Assembly: GCF_027920805.1 (NCBI RefSeq)
Contig: NZ_JANWOI010000004.1
Span: forward strand, 372,001 to 436,000
DNA length: 64,000 nt
Source: Govania unica
GTDB taxonomy: Bacteria; Pseudomonadota; Alphaproteobacteria; Sphingomonadales; Govanellaceae
Reading direction: 5' to 3'
Both the position numbers and the translations under genes were made by a program. The notes beneath the pieces are model-generated. The model was not told the DNA's origin, made no database searches, and worked only from the letters and a program-made list of their open reading frames with translations. Below are positions 26,928-35,732 of the stretch, piece after piece (the first letter of the stretch is position 1; every line of letters starts with the position of its first letter).

Positions 26928-28334
26928 TTAGGCCGCCGCCCGCTTACGGGGTGAGCTTGGACGGCGCGACAATCGCCGGCGCAACGCTTCCTGACGCTTG
27001 CGCGACAAGGGATAATTCCACATAAGCCCGATGGCCGCGAATTTAAGCGCGGCAGGCACCGTCGCATAAAGCACCATAAGCATCATGAGGGCGGGCGGGC
27101 TGTTGGTCGTGCCGTCGGTCACGAAGCCCGTGGCATCAAGCAGCGGAAAGGCGCAGCCGATGGCGAGAGCCAGCGCGAGCTTGGTGGCCATGCCCCAAAA
27201 GGCGAAAAACAGCCCGGCGCGTTCTTCGTGGGTATGCAGGCGGTCGATGTCAATCACATCAGCCTGCATGGCGGGCGGCAGCGCGAGATCGGCGCCAAGG
27301 GCCGCGCCGGTGATGGCGCAGACAATGGCAAACAGCCAGACGTCGCCCGGCCCCACAAGCGGCACCAGCAAAAAGGTCAGGCTGGCACCGGTCATGATGA
27401 CGCTCCAGCTCTGATGTTTTGACAGTCGCTTTGACAGCTTGGCGCAAAATGGCAGAGCCAGCACCGCCGAGGCAAAATAGAGAAAAATCAGCGCGTCCCG
27501 GGTCTCGTGCGGGACGGCGAGGACATATTTGATATAAAGCGGCAACAGAATGACGGTCAGGGCATTGGCGGTGCCGTTCAGAAACCAGGCCGTGACCAGC
27601 CGTATGAACAGGCTGTTCTTGGCAATGGCTTTCAAGGACGCGCGGGAGAAATACGGCTTGGCCGAGGGTGGGCGCGGCCGTTCCGGCACCAGCAGAATGA
27701 GAAAAATCAGCGCCGGGGTGCCAAACATGAAGGCGATCCAGACGATGCCCTGCCGACTGGCCTCGTCATCCAGCTCCATATAGGACAACAAGAACGGTGC
27801 GATCGAGGCGACCAGAATGCCGATCACGCCGCAGGCTTCGCGCGCGGTGGTGATCCGCGTTCGCCCGTCATAGGTTTCCGAAAGCTCGGCCCCCCAGGCA
27901 TTATAAGGCACCGTAACAAAGGTCCAGCCCACATAAAGCACGACGGACCAGGTCAGAAGATAATTGATGTCCGCCCCCGCAGGCGGTGAAAACAACCGGT
28001 AGAGGCCAAAGCCCGCGGCAAGGGCGCCAAGAATTACCCAGGTCTTGCGCCGTCCCCAGGGCAGGGGGAAACGGTCGCTGATGATGCCGGCGAGCGGGTC
28101 GCTGATGATATCGAAAAAGCGTGCGATCAGCAGCGCCGCCCCCACCGCCGCAAGGCCTAGTCCCATGTCCTCGGCATAAAGTCCTGGCACATGAATGGCG
28201 ACGGGGATGGTGGGGATGGCAAAGGCCGCCGCCGGCAACGCATAGGCGAGCAGGGACATGCTGGTGATCTGGCGTTCCTTGAACATGACCCTCGATGCGG
28301 CTGTGGTGGACGTACTCTGAAACTCTGACAGCAC
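26928..28334 (-). CDS. MFS transporter, GPH (sugar:cation symporter) type
   Basis: 468 residues with 12 predicted transmembrane helices. The N-terminal part LLAYALPAAAFAIPTIPV, FDIISDPLAGIISDRFPLPWGRRKTW (GPH-type loop 2-3 signature D-x-x-S-D-P-x-x-G) and WGAELSETYDGRTRITTARE place it in the glycoside-pentoside-hexuronide:cation symporter family. Substrate not deducible. Starts at 28334 (GTG) and 28286 (ATG, MFKERQITSMS) are both possible; neither has a strong ribosome-binding site. The TetR gene lies just upstream on the same strand. Confidence 0.88.
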   Translation of the reverse strand: MLSEFQSTSTTAASRVMFKERQITSMSLLAYALPAAAFAIPTIPVAIHVPGLYAEDMGLGLAAVGAALLIARFFDIISDPLAGIISDRFPLPWGRRKTWVILGALAAGFGLYRLFSPPAGADINYLLTWSVVLYVGWTFVTVPYNAWGAELSETYDGRTRITTAREACGVIGILVASIAPFLLSYMELDDEASRQGIVWIAFMFGTPALIFLILLVPERPRPPSAKPYFSRASLKAIAKNSLFIRLVTAWFLNGTANALTVILLPLYIKYVLAVPHETRDALIFLYFASAVLALPFCAKLSKRLSKHQSWSVIMTGASLTFLLVPLVGPGDVWLFAIVCAITGAALGADLALPPAMQADVIDIDRLHTHEERAGLFFAFWGMATKLALALAIGCAFPLLDATGFVTDGTTNSPPALMMLMVLYATVPAALKFAAIGLMWNYPLSRKRQEALRRRLSRRPSSPRKRAAA

Positions 28335-28420
28335 TTGCCGCGATCATACTCCGACCGTTGCCGGAATCGACCAGGAAATTAAAGGCGTTATATTATATAA
28401 TTTTATTGACCCGGGGCCGG

Positions 28421-29245
28421 TCAGGCGATGTCCGTGACATGAAGCTTGTCAAACTTGGTGAATTTGGCAAGTTCGGCCTCTGTCGGGTTGGCGAGGTAAA
28501 GCGCACGGAACCAAAGAATAGCCAGAAAGCGGGCGGCATCGCTGGTGGACGTGAATTCGGACATGAGGGCCGGATTGCGTTCCACATAAAGATCGAACAG
28601 GAATTTTTCGACCAGACCGCCCAGGGCATAGGCGATCGCAAAGGCTTCAGGCTCTGAAAGGTTTACGGCAACGGCGCGTTTGCGAATATTGTCAGCGATA
28701 TGGGTCATCCAGTCCTGGTTGACCTCGCTGTAAAGATCGTGAAATTTCGGGTTGTCCTCATCGAAATGCAGCAGGCTGCGGATGAGGCCGGGGTGCGCCT
28801 GATAAAAATCGGCAAACCGTTTGTTGGCATAATAAAGCGCGGCAAAGGGTTCATGCGGGCGGGTCGGGTCGGCCTCGAAATGGCGACGGATGCTGACCAT
28901 ATCGCGTAAAGCTTCGAACACGAGGTCGGCTTTGTCATTGAAATAATGGTAAACTAGACTGATGTTGACGTCAGCCTCAAGGGCGATATCGGTCAGGCGC
29001 AGGCTGCGATAGCCTTTGTGCTCAAGCGCCCTGAGCGCCGCTTCCTTGAGCTTTTCCCGCGTGCGGGAGCCTTTGCGGGTGGGCGGCAGCGGCGTCTTTA
29101 CCGTGAGCTTGCGCGCCGGATTAACGATCCGGGTGACGAGGCCCGCGCGCTTTCCCGCCTTATTGCCTGTCGGTTTGGGCAAAACGCGCTGCTTTAGGTC
29201 TAGGGTGCCCGCCTTTTCCGGCGGGCTGATCCTGTTCGCATCCAT
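28421..29245 (-). CDS. TetR/AcrR family transcriptional regulator
   Basis: 274 residues. A basic, low-complexity N-terminal tail of about 60 residues (RVLPKPTGNKAGKRAG...) precedes a typical TetR HTH (TREKLKEAALRALEHKGYRSLRLTDIALEADVNISLVYHYFNDKADLVFEAL). The C-terminal ligand domain is long (about 150 residues) and helical. It sits between the MFS transporter (downstream) and the MBL-monooxygenase-DUF2783 operon (upstream), all on the minus strand, so either is a candidate target. Ligand unknown. Confidence 0.88.
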   Translation of the reverse strand: MDANRISPPEKAGTLDLKQRVLPKPTGNKAGKRAGLVTRIVNPARKLTVKTPLPPTRKGSRTREKLKEAALRALEHKGYRSLRLTDIALEADVNISLVYHYFNDKADLVFEALRDMVSIRRHFEADPTRPHEPFAALYYANKRFADFYQAHPGLIRSLLHFDEDNPKFHDLYSEVNQDWMTHIADNIRKRAVAVNLSEPEAFAIAYALGGLVEKFLFDLYVERNPALMSEFTSTSDAARFLAILWFRALYLANPTEAELAKFTKFDKLHVTDIA

Positions 29246-29333
29246 GTGAGCACTACTCTGAGGACCCTGATATGTTGCAAGGATGGTCGCAGCGTATCGC
29301 TTTTTCGTATGAATGAAAAGTAGTGTTACACAC

Positions 29334-29534
29334 CTACTTAGGGTTGTGGGCCTGATCCAGTGCGGCTCGTAATAGGCTCATGTCGCCGACCTGATTGGCC
29401 AGGATCAGAATGAGCCGGGCATTCAATGCGGCGCTTTCGGCGGCGCTCAAACCCTGATGGGCTTCGATCAAGGCTTCATAAAAGCAGTCGGGGTCCGGAA
29501 GACGCGGGCTCAGGTCCAGGGAGGATGAGGTCAT
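29334..29534 (-). CDS. DUF2783 family small protein
   Basis: 66 residues (MTSSSLDLSPRLPDPDCFYEALIEAHQGLSAAESAALNARLILILANQVGD...). Helical and acidic; DUF2783 proteins of this size typically sit beside an FAD monooxygenase, as here. The ATG at 29534 follows the monooxygenase stop by one base. The longer open frame to 29615 lies within the monooxygenase gene and is not real. Function unknown; a small partner or stabiliser of the monooxygenase is a guess. Confidence 0.8.
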   Translation of the reverse strand: MTSSSLDLSPRLPDPDCFYEALIEAHQGLSAAESAALNARLILILANQVGDMSLLRAALDQAHNPK

Positions 29535-29535
29535 A

Positions 29536-31200
29536 TCAGGCGGCCTCCTCGGAATTCTGGGCTGTGCCGGGATTGAGCGCGCGGTCTTGGGCAGCGCGCA
29601 CGAGCGTGGCGTCAAAGCTCCGCCAACGGGCGCTCACATGATGGTCTGGCCGCAGCAGATAGGTGGTACCGGGTCGGGCGTCATAGCGTCGCGCGAGATG
29701 CCCCTCCGGATCGGCAAGTCTGCGGGCCCCGGTCAGGTCCGGTCCGACCATGTAGACGGCAATCGGATTGTTACCCTCCAGCAGCGGGGAGATATCCGGG
29801 GCAGGGGCATCCGGGTCGGCAAAATGCAGCAGCACGAAATCGCGGGTTTCCTGCCCGATCAAGGACAGAAACCACTGGTCCTGTCCGGCGGCGATGACAT
29901 GGCCATCGGCGGCCACAGAGCCCGGCTGCAGAACTCCGGAGAAATCCTCCTTATCGGGCGAATTGAGCGCTGACTCCCGCAAATGAGCCGGGACCGACAG
30001 CCGCCCACTGTTGACCATGCGCTGGGCAAACGGGCAGCTTGCTGCGAGTTCAAGCACGGCATTGCGGAACAGGCGGCTGATATCGCTTTTCGGGGTGATG
30101 AAATCGGTTGCCCGGGTGGAGTTCAACAGGTTCTCCCGTGCCGCATAGACGCGTTCGCTGTTATAGCTTTCAAGCAATTGAACCGGGGCCCTGCCGTTCA
30201 AGATCAGGGCCAGCTTCCAGCCGAGATTGTCGACGTCCTGCACCCCGCTGTTGGCGCCGCGCGCGCCAAAGGGCGATACCAGATGGGCGCTGTCTCCGGC
30301 GAAGATCACCCGGCCATGGACAAAACGGTCAAGTCGGCGGCATTGGAAGGTATAGATGCTGCTCCATTCAAGCTTGTAGTCCACATCGGCCCCCATCATG
30401 GCGCGGATGCGGGTGTCGATGCGCAGGGGGTCAAGCTCGGCCTCGCGGTCGATGTCCCAGCCAAGCTGGAAATCCAGCCGCCACACATCATCCGGCTGGC
30501 GATGCAACAGCGCCGATTGACCGCGATTGAACGGCGGATCGAACCAGAACCAACGCTCGGCCGGAAAATCGCCTTTCATCTTGATGTCGGCAATCAGAAA
30601 ATGGTCTTCGAAGATGCGGCCTTCGAATTCAAGGCCCAGCATGTGGCGCACCGGACTGCGCGCGCCGTCGGCAGCGATTACATAATCAGAAGTCAGGCGA
30701 TAACTGCCGTCCGGGGTGTCCACCGTGATCTCGGCCCGCTCGGCGGTTTGCGTGACGGCGGTGACTTTGCTTTTCCAGCGTGGGGTCTGGCCCAGTTCAG
30801 CCAGCCGGTCGAGCAGAAATTCCTCGGCGTAATATTGCTGCAGATTGATGAAGCTCGGATATTTATGGCCATCCTCGTCACGCAGGTCGAAGGAATAGAC
30901 CGGTTCCTTGCCGTCGCCGAAAAAGATGCGGCCGGTGTCCCAGCGCACACCTTTTTCAACCATGCGATCGCCGCAGCCAAGCCGGTCCCAGATCTCAAGC
31001 GTGCGTTTGGCATAACAGATGGCGCGCGAGCCGTGGCTCACGCGGTCATCATCATCGAGCAGCAGGCAGTCAACGCCGCGCAACCGGAGGTCGATCGCCA
31101 TCGACAACCCGACCGGCCCCGCCCCGGCGATGATCACCGGGATATGTTTGACCTCACCCGTTACCAACTCCGGCGGAGCAACGAACGGGTAGGTTTTCAT
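29536..31200 (-). CDS. FAD-dependent aromatic-ring hydroxylase-like monooxygenase
   Basis: 554 residues, class A flavoprotein monooxygenase related to MhpA and PheA/PcpB. GAGPVG at residues 26-31 binds the ADP part of FAD; the DG motif is in VIAADGARSPVRHMLG and the GD motif in FAGDSAHLVSPFGARGANSG. A C-terminal thioredoxin-like domain (VAADGHVIAAGQDQWFLSLIGQETRDF; YLLRPDHHVSARWR) fits the phenol-hydroxylase subtype. Substrate not deducible; an aromatic or phenolic acid is likely. Overlaps the MBL gene by four bases. Confidence 0.9.
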   Translation of the reverse strand: MKTYPFVAPPELVTGEVKHIPVIIAGAGPVGLSMAIDLRLRGVDCLLLDDDDRVSHGSRAICYAKRTLEIWDRLGCGDRMVEKGVRWDTGRIFFGDGKEPVYSFDLRDEDGHKYPSFINLQQYYAEEFLLDRLAELGQTPRWKSKVTAVTQTAERAEITVDTPDGSYRLTSDYVIAADGARSPVRHMLGLEFEGRIFEDHFLIADIKMKGDFPAERWFWFDPPFNRGQSALLHRQPDDVWRLDFQLGWDIDREAELDPLRIDTRIRAMMGADVDYKLEWSSIYTFQCRRLDRFVHGRVIFAGDSAHLVSPFGARGANSGVQDVDNLGWKLALILNGRAPVQLLESYNSERVYAARENLLNSTRATDFITPKSDISRLFRNAVLELAASCPFAQRMVNSGRLSVPAHLRESALNSPDKEDFSGVLQPGSVAADGHVIAAGQDQWFLSLIGQETRDFVLLHFADPDAPAPDISPLLEGNNPIAVYMVGPDLTGARRLADPEGHLARRYDARPGTTYLLRPDHHVSARWRSFDATLVRAAQDRALNPGTAQNSEEAA

Positions 31201-32156
31201 TTTCCGATCCCCTCAAGCGACAGCCACATATCCTTGTCGCGCTCGGCGGTCCAGATGCGCGGATCGCGGATGCCGTTTGCTTCGTCATAGGCGCGGGTGA
31301 CGTCGAACGGCAGGCAGTGATCGAAAATGACCCACTGGCCGTAAGTCGGTTTGAGCGCGTCATAGGTGTCGCGGTAAACGGCATTCAAATCCTTGCCCGC
31401 CGCCACGCCAGCCTTCACCGCATTGAACATGTCGCTGACAAAGGCGCGGGTGCCGCGAATGGCCTCGGCCACGGTCGCGGGGGTGGTGAGCGCGTCGCCG
31501 CGTCCGGGCACGAGCTTTTCGGGCTTCAAGGCTTCGATATTATCCAGCGTCTGCGGCCAGTCGGTGAGGTAGGCATCGCCGGTATAAGGCGTTGCGCCAT
31601 ATTCCACGAGATCGCCGCTGAACAAGACCTTTTCATTCGGCAGCCAGGCCACGGTGTCGCCCTTGGTATGCCCGCGCCCAAGCTGCATGAGCTTGACCTC
31701 GGTCTTGCCCATGAAGATCGACATTTCACCTGAAAAGGTAATAGTCGGCCAGGTCAGACCGGGCACGCTTTCGGCGTCATTGAAAAGCCGCGGGAAACGG
31801 TCATGTTCCGATTTCCAGTCCTGTGCTCCGCGCTCGACAATCAGGTCATAGGTGTCGCGGCTGGCGATGATCTGCTCAGCCCCATAAGCGCTCGCGCCAA
31901 GAACACGCACAGCATGGTAATGAGTCAGCACCACATATTTGATCGGCTTATCCGTGACCGTGCGAATTTTCGCAATCACGTCCTGAGCCATGGTCGGCGT
32001 CGCTTGGGTATCGAGCACCATCACGCCATCGTCCCCGATGATCACCCCGGTATTCGGGTCCCCCTCGGCAGTATAGGCATAGGCATTATCCGCAAGCCTG
32101 GTGAAGCTCACGGTCTTTTCCTCAAGATCGGCTTGAGAGGCGAATTTTTTGGTCAT
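31197..32156 (-). CDS. metallo-beta-lactamase-fold hydrolase with altered metal site
   Basis: 319 residues. The fold is clear (GVIIGDDGVMVLDTQATPTMAQ, YVVLTHYHAVR, LGRGHTKGD, VLFSGDLVEYGATPY), but the usual HxHxDH is H79-Y-H81-A-V83-R84, so the Asp and last His are missing. The late GxGH histidine is Arg219 (PGRGD). His163 and Asp182 remain. The ligands kept are those of the first metal site; those lost belong mainly to the second. First gene of MBL-monooxygenase-DUF2783; no signal peptide. A ring-cleavage or lactone hydrolysis step after the monooxygenase is a guess. Confidence 0.85.
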   Translation of the reverse strand: MTKKFASQADLEEKTVSFTRLADNAYAYTAEGDPNTGVIIGDDGVMVLDTQATPTMAQDVIAKIRTVTDKPIKYVVLTHYHAVRVLGASAYGAEQIIASRDTYDLIVERGAQDWKSEHDRFPRLFNDAESVPGLTWPTITFSGEMSIFMGKTEVKLMQLGRGHTKGDTVAWLPNEKVLFSGDLVEYGATPYTGDAYLTDWPQTLDNIEALKPEKLVPGRGDALTTPATVAEAIRGTRAFVSDMFNAVKAGVAAGKDLNAVYRDTYDALKPTYGQWVIFDHCLPFDVTRAYDEANGIRDPRIWTAERDKDMWLSLEGIGK

Positions 32157-32220
32157 GATCGGGGCCTCCGGACTGTTATGCGGTCATTGGACATGAGCAT
32201 GACATCTCGGTGGGCCGTTG

Positions 32221-32463
32221 TCTGTCCCCGTTAATGGGGACAGAAAGACTGGATCCTGTCGCTGCGCTCAGGATGACGGGAATTGGGAGTCTAATCTGTG
32301 ATGCAGCCAATGTGCCGTGGTGGCAGCCAGTCTTACTAATCAGCCTTACTATTCTGTCTTACTATTCTGTCTAGTCTGTCATTGCCGGGCTTGACCCGGT
32401 AATCCATGGTCCAATCAGCAAGAAAGCAGCCAGATGGATTGCCGGGTCAAGCCGGGAAATGAC
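32221..32463. repeat. palindromic repeats upstream of the MBL operon
   Basis: The 432-base gap 32157-32588 has no gene. A 24-base palindrome (TCTGTCCCC-GTTAAT-GGGGACAGA, 32221-32244) runs into GACTGGATCCTGTCGC...CAGGATGAC; the whole block to about 32278 recurs in decayed form at 33467-33529. A 13-base tandem repeat CTTACTATTCTGT x2 follows near 32343-32370. An inverted pair of the GTCATTGCCGGGCTTGACCCGG family is at 32378-32409 and 32435-32463. Confidence 0.75.
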
Positions 32464-32588
32464 AGTATCTTTATATACTCACTGCTCATCCTGAGCGTCC
32501 GCGAAGGATCTCCCTTCCCGGAAAACTCAGAATGACATGACGTCCTCAGGTCTTCCGGATCGAAGTTTTCTGACTGCCCGAACCATGT

Positions 32589-33026
32589 TCAAGCCTCGAT
32601 ATGCTGGGCGGCTGTGTCATAGGCCCGGCGAAATTCCAACGGGCTAGATATATTGAGAATTGGAGCATGGGTTGCTCCCGAACCCACAACGATGATGCTT
32701 CCATAGTTCAGCATGCGTCCGAAAATGCCCTGATTGACACGTAAGGACTCGATTTTTTTGAAATTGATCTCAATGGTGTTTCTGGAAAAAATGCCAAATT
32801 TCGCGATGACCCGTTTGTTGGTAATAACAAGTTCCGTGCTATAACGCATAAGAAATGGCCAGCAGATCAATAATATAACAATGAGCAAACAGGCTATATT
32901 CTTCAGAGCTGGTAATATAAGTAAGGCAGCAAGGACGAAATTTAACCAATATTTTACTAAAGAAAGTCTCCCTTGATAGAAAACTTCTTCGCCTTTCGAT
33001 AAAACGCTCTCGACATAGCTAGCCAT
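32589..33026 (-). CDS. bacterial PH-domain (YdbT/DUF304-like) membrane protein
   Basis: 145 residues. N-terminal cytosolic stretch with GEEVFYQGRLSL, then two hydrophobic helices (about residues 25-58, WLNFVLAALLILPALKN and CLLIVILLICWPFLM), then a bacterial PH domain: STELVITNKRVIAKFGIFSRNTIEINFKKIESLRVNQGIFGRMLNYGSIIVVG. This is the standard bPH2 plan. Codon use is AT-richer than the neighbouring conserved genes. Cellular role of the family is mostly unknown; membrane stress responses have been reported for some. Confidence 0.85.
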   Translation of the reverse strand: MASYVESVLSKGEEVFYQGRLSLVKYWLNFVLAALLILPALKNIACLLIVILLICWPFLMRYSTELVITNKRVIAKFGIFSRNTIEINFKKIESLRVNQGIFGRMLNYGSIIVVGSGATHAPILNISSPLEFRRAYDTAAQHIEA

Positions 33027-33159
33027 GGGAACCCCCTTTTTCTATAAAAATAACCCCACAGTATAATATGATATATCAATTAAATAATGAACGATAAAGT
33101 CGTCATAACTCTTTTTAATTGAGGATCGTGCGTATGCCGGCAATTGCTGCAGGAGCCAA

Positions 33160-33425
33160 AACGGGTCGGGCATCGGCCATACCTCCCCTCACCCCCGCTT
33201 CGCCGCCCCAAACAAAGCGAAAACAATTCACTCTGCCCCGTGATCCCCAAATCCAATGCAATGGCTTCTGACGAAAGTCCAAGCAAGACCCGCGCGCAGA
33301 TTTCGCGTTCGTGGTTGGTGAGTTTATTGAATGGGAGACAGTGATCAAAAATGGTTTCACTCGCCGATTGTCCGCAAGCTTGGAGAATCTCAAGGGTTTC
33401 CTTAAGATCATGACCATCAGATTGT
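33160..33425 (-). pseudogene. luxR-type regulator remnant with 54-base in-frame deletion
   Basis: The minus strand encodes KLTNHEREICARVLLGLSSEAIALDLG, then jumps directly to ITGQSELFSLCLG. Against the intact gene at 34959 it lacks 18 residues covering the DNA-recognition helix. The deletion endpoints fall in short repeats (TTGGGGATC and TTGGGATTA). One further missing base near the end shifts the frame so the original stop is lost. Only about 40 residues of sensor-domain-like sequence remain upstream before a stop. DNA-level similarity to the intact gene is high in the HTH region, low before it: a decayed paralogue, not a fresh copy. Confidence 0.8.
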
Positions 33426-33758
33426 TATGCTATTTTTGAAATATAGCATGATCTTGGGGAGGGGGGCTGTTCCTACCATCGAGGACAGGGGTAAAAGACT
33501 GGATCCTGTTGCTTCGCTCAGGATGACGATTTAATGATAGAATTTAGTATTTACTGACATCTTGAGCAGAGCGAATTATTTCTAGTTATATGGTCGCGAA
33601 TTAAATATTAAGTGATAACACTTAGGGCTTTTCTAAATTTTTATAAACTTATTTATCAAGATTATACGCACGCGCAGAATTTTTTTATTTTCTTATTCTG
33701 TATAGCTTCTTATATTTTTCGTTTTTATGCGTAAATACCTCTTACGCAATCATATTGA
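33426..33758. other. AT-rich intergenic stretch
   Basis: No gene is seen. It contains the decayed GACTGGATCCTG...CAGGATGAC repeat (33467-33529) and then markedly AT-rich DNA (for example TTTCTAAATTTTTATAAAC near 33630) unlike the rest of the window, consistent with an island or decayed insertion. Confidence 0.6.
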
Positions 33759-34607
33759 TCAGAGTAGTCCAAGGGTTTTGAAGCTTGCATGGCCGCTTTT
33801 GGCTATAATCAAATGGTCATGGACAGCAATATCGAGTTTTGCTGCCGCTTCCTTCAGCTTTCGCGTGATCTCAACATCTTCTTTTGAAGGTGTGGGGTCG
33901 CCGCTTGGGTGATTGTGCACAACAATTATAGCTGTGGCTCCTATCTCGAGGGTTCGTTTGATGACTTCACGAGTATAAAATGGAGTCTGATCAACCGTGC
34001 CGTAGCTTTGTACTTCGTCTAGCATGAGCATATTGTTTTTGTTTAGAAATAGAATTCTTAGCTGTTCCTCATGTTCATGGGCCATTGCGGAACGGCAATA
34101 GCCGATGAGAGCTTTCCAGGAGCTGATAACTGGCTGGTCCATTATCTCTTCGCGTTGCAGTTCTATGGCCGTTGCTTTGATAATTTGGAAGGCTGCCATG
34201 ATGTCATCGTTTATGCCCGGAATTTCGGCCAGCCTTTTCCGGGGGGCGCTAAGAATTGATCCCAAGCTGCCGAATTTTTTGCACAGCTCTGTAGTCATTG
34301 CTTTTATGTCGGACTTTGGATCGGTAATGCTGATGAGAAGCTCAAGGAGTTCATACTGAGTAAGGATAGCTCTACTCTGGGTGAGAAATCGGTCTCGCAG
34401 ACGCTCTCTGTAGGTTGGTATGTGCCAAGTGTTCTTTTGGAAGTCCCGCGCTCGGTTTGGGCGGGAGCCGCTACATTTAACCTCTTTTCGTTTTCGAGTT
34501 AAATGGGGAGTGTTGTTCTCTGTCTTTGGCCATGACTTGATGTCGGATCTCTCATTATTTGGCGAAGATAAAGCACTAATACTTAGACTATCCACTCTAA
34601 CAGACAT
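33759..34607 (-). CDS. radC: RadC family JAMM-domain protein
   Basis: 282 residues. A 70-residue polar N-terminus precedes the RadC fold: helix-hairpin-helix-like region (LGSILSAPRKRLAEIPGINDDIMAAFQIIKATA) and the MPN+/JAMM metalloprotease-like domain with a conserved glutamate region (DEVQSYGTVDQTPFYTREV) and the zinc motif HNHPSGDPTPSKEDVE. Despite the name, a DNA-repair role is not established; radC genes are frequent on mobile islands. Base composition is visibly lower in GC than flanking genes, and it lies between the two luxR copies, supporting horizontal origin. Confidence 0.92.
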   Translation of the reverse strand: MSVRVDSLSISALSSPNNERSDIKSWPKTENNTPHLTRKRKEVKCSGSRPNRARDFQKNTWHIPTYRERLRDRFLTQSRAILTQYELLELLISITDPKSDIKAMTTELCKKFGSLGSILSAPRKRLAEIPGINDDIMAAFQIIKATAIELQREEIMDQPVISSWKALIGYCRSAMAHEHEEQLRILFLNKNNMLMLDEVQSYGTVDQTPFYTREVIKRTLEIGATAIIVVHNHPSGDPTPSKEDVEITRKLKEAAAKLDIAVHDHLIIAKSGHASFKTLGLL

Positions 34608-34958
34608 TGGTAACCCCCTCGTATCCTATTGATTGGTATAGAGTACAAACAAAGTCGCGTGGTAATTGACGGTAGGTGAGGTGTAGTTAATTTTTAATGA
34701 AGGCTATTTAGGTATTTATATATTTATTCCTGTGCAATTATTTCTAGGGAATCTATTTAAGTGGTTCTTTGTTTTGGAGAATTTTTGAGTAATTTTCTGG
34801 TCTTTGAAATTTTTTATGGATATTTACACCATAAGATATAGTTAATGGGGTGTTTTATTAAACGCAAAAAGTGTCTATTATTAATCTAATTCTATTTTTA
34901 TTTGATTTTTAGTTATGCTCTTTATGACGAATCGATGGGGTGTCATAATTCCATGCCC
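34608..34958. other. AT-rich gap between radC and luxR
   Basis: About 350 bases with no gene and very low GC (runs such as TTTTATTTGATTTTTAG near 34895). It contains the promoter of radC on the minus strand presumably, but I can assign no elements. It ends exactly at the 3' end of luxR, where the composition changes sharply. Confidence 0.6.
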
Positions 34959-35732
34959 TCACCCCCGCTCCACCGCCCCCAAACAAAGCGAAAACAACTC
35001 ACTCTGCCCTGTAATCCCAAGCTTCTCATAAGCTCGCTTGCGATAGGTCGTCACACTCGACGCCGCGATCCCCAAATCCAATGCAATCGCTTCCGACGAA
35101 TACCCCAATAAGACCCGCGCGCAGACTTCGCGTTCGCGGTTGGTGAGTTTATCGAAGGGTGGGGCGGCACGGCTGATGATGCTGTGGACGACGGATTGCA
35201 CGTTTTGGCTTTGGGCTTGCGGCAACAGGCGGCGATGGGCGGCGATCAGGTTGGTGACGAGCGGCAGCAGCGCGCGAAGCTGCTCCCAGTCTTCCGGGGA
35301 AAAGCGGCCGCTGTCCTGCAGGCGGTAGAAATTGCAATAGACCGTGCCTGATCCTGCCGTCGCGCTGGTTGAGGCCTTGTCGATCAGGCCGCTTTTGCCA
35401 AAAAATTGTTCGCGATAAGCGGGGGCATAGGCGCCTTCCATGCCATGGTCGATCAATTCGCCGGGCTTGAGGGTCTGCATGATCGGCAGGTTCGGGTCCT
35501 CTGCATAGCCACCGCCCATATAGGCATCGGTTAGCGTCTGCACGGCTGCGGCATCGAGACGGCTTGAGGTGAAAAGATGCCCGGCCTTGCCGCCAGGATC
35601 AAAGGTGAAAACGGCCACATGATCCACCGGCAACAGACGGTTGAGAAAGCCGAGCAGGCGATCTTCGAACGCGGGCAGGCCGAGCGCTTCGGTGACGTTT
35701 GCGAGGTCGGGCAGCCAGTCGGGCACGGTCAT
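34959..35732 (-). CDS. LuxR-family transcriptional regulator
   Basis: 257 residues. N-terminal sensor-like domain of about 180 residues (MTVPDWLPDLANVTEALGLP...VFTFDPGGKAGHLF...SGTVYCNFYRLQDSGRFSPEDWEQLRALLPL) and a C-terminal LuxR HTH (KLTNREREVCARVLLGYSSEAIALDLGIAASSVTTYRKRAYEKLGITGQSELFSL). The conserved acyl-homoserine-lactone pocket residues are not obvious, so it is not clearly a quorum sensor. It overlaps the M1 peptidase stop by four bases and is cotranscribed with it. A decayed paralogue lies 1.5 kb away. Confidence 0.88.
   Translation of the reverse strand: MTVPDWLPDLANVTEALGLPAFEDRLLGFLNRLLPVDHVAVFTFDPGGKAGHLFTSSRLDAAAVQTLTDAYMGGGYAEDPNLPIMQTLKPGELIDHGMEGAYAPAYREQFFGKSGLIDKASTSATAGSGTVYCNFYRLQDSGRFSPEDWEQLRALLPLVTNLIAAHRRLLPQAQSQNVQSVVHSIISRAAPPFDKLTNREREVCARVLLGYSSEAIALDLGIAASSVTTYRKRAYEKLGITGQSELFSLCLGAVERG

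Noticed and set aside
29246-29333. TetR operator in the gap before TetR
   Set aside because: GTAGTG/CACTAC fragments do not form a convincing palindrome.
33759-34607. radC as part of a defence island
   Set aside because: No restriction, abortive infection or recombinase genes around it; only island-like composition.
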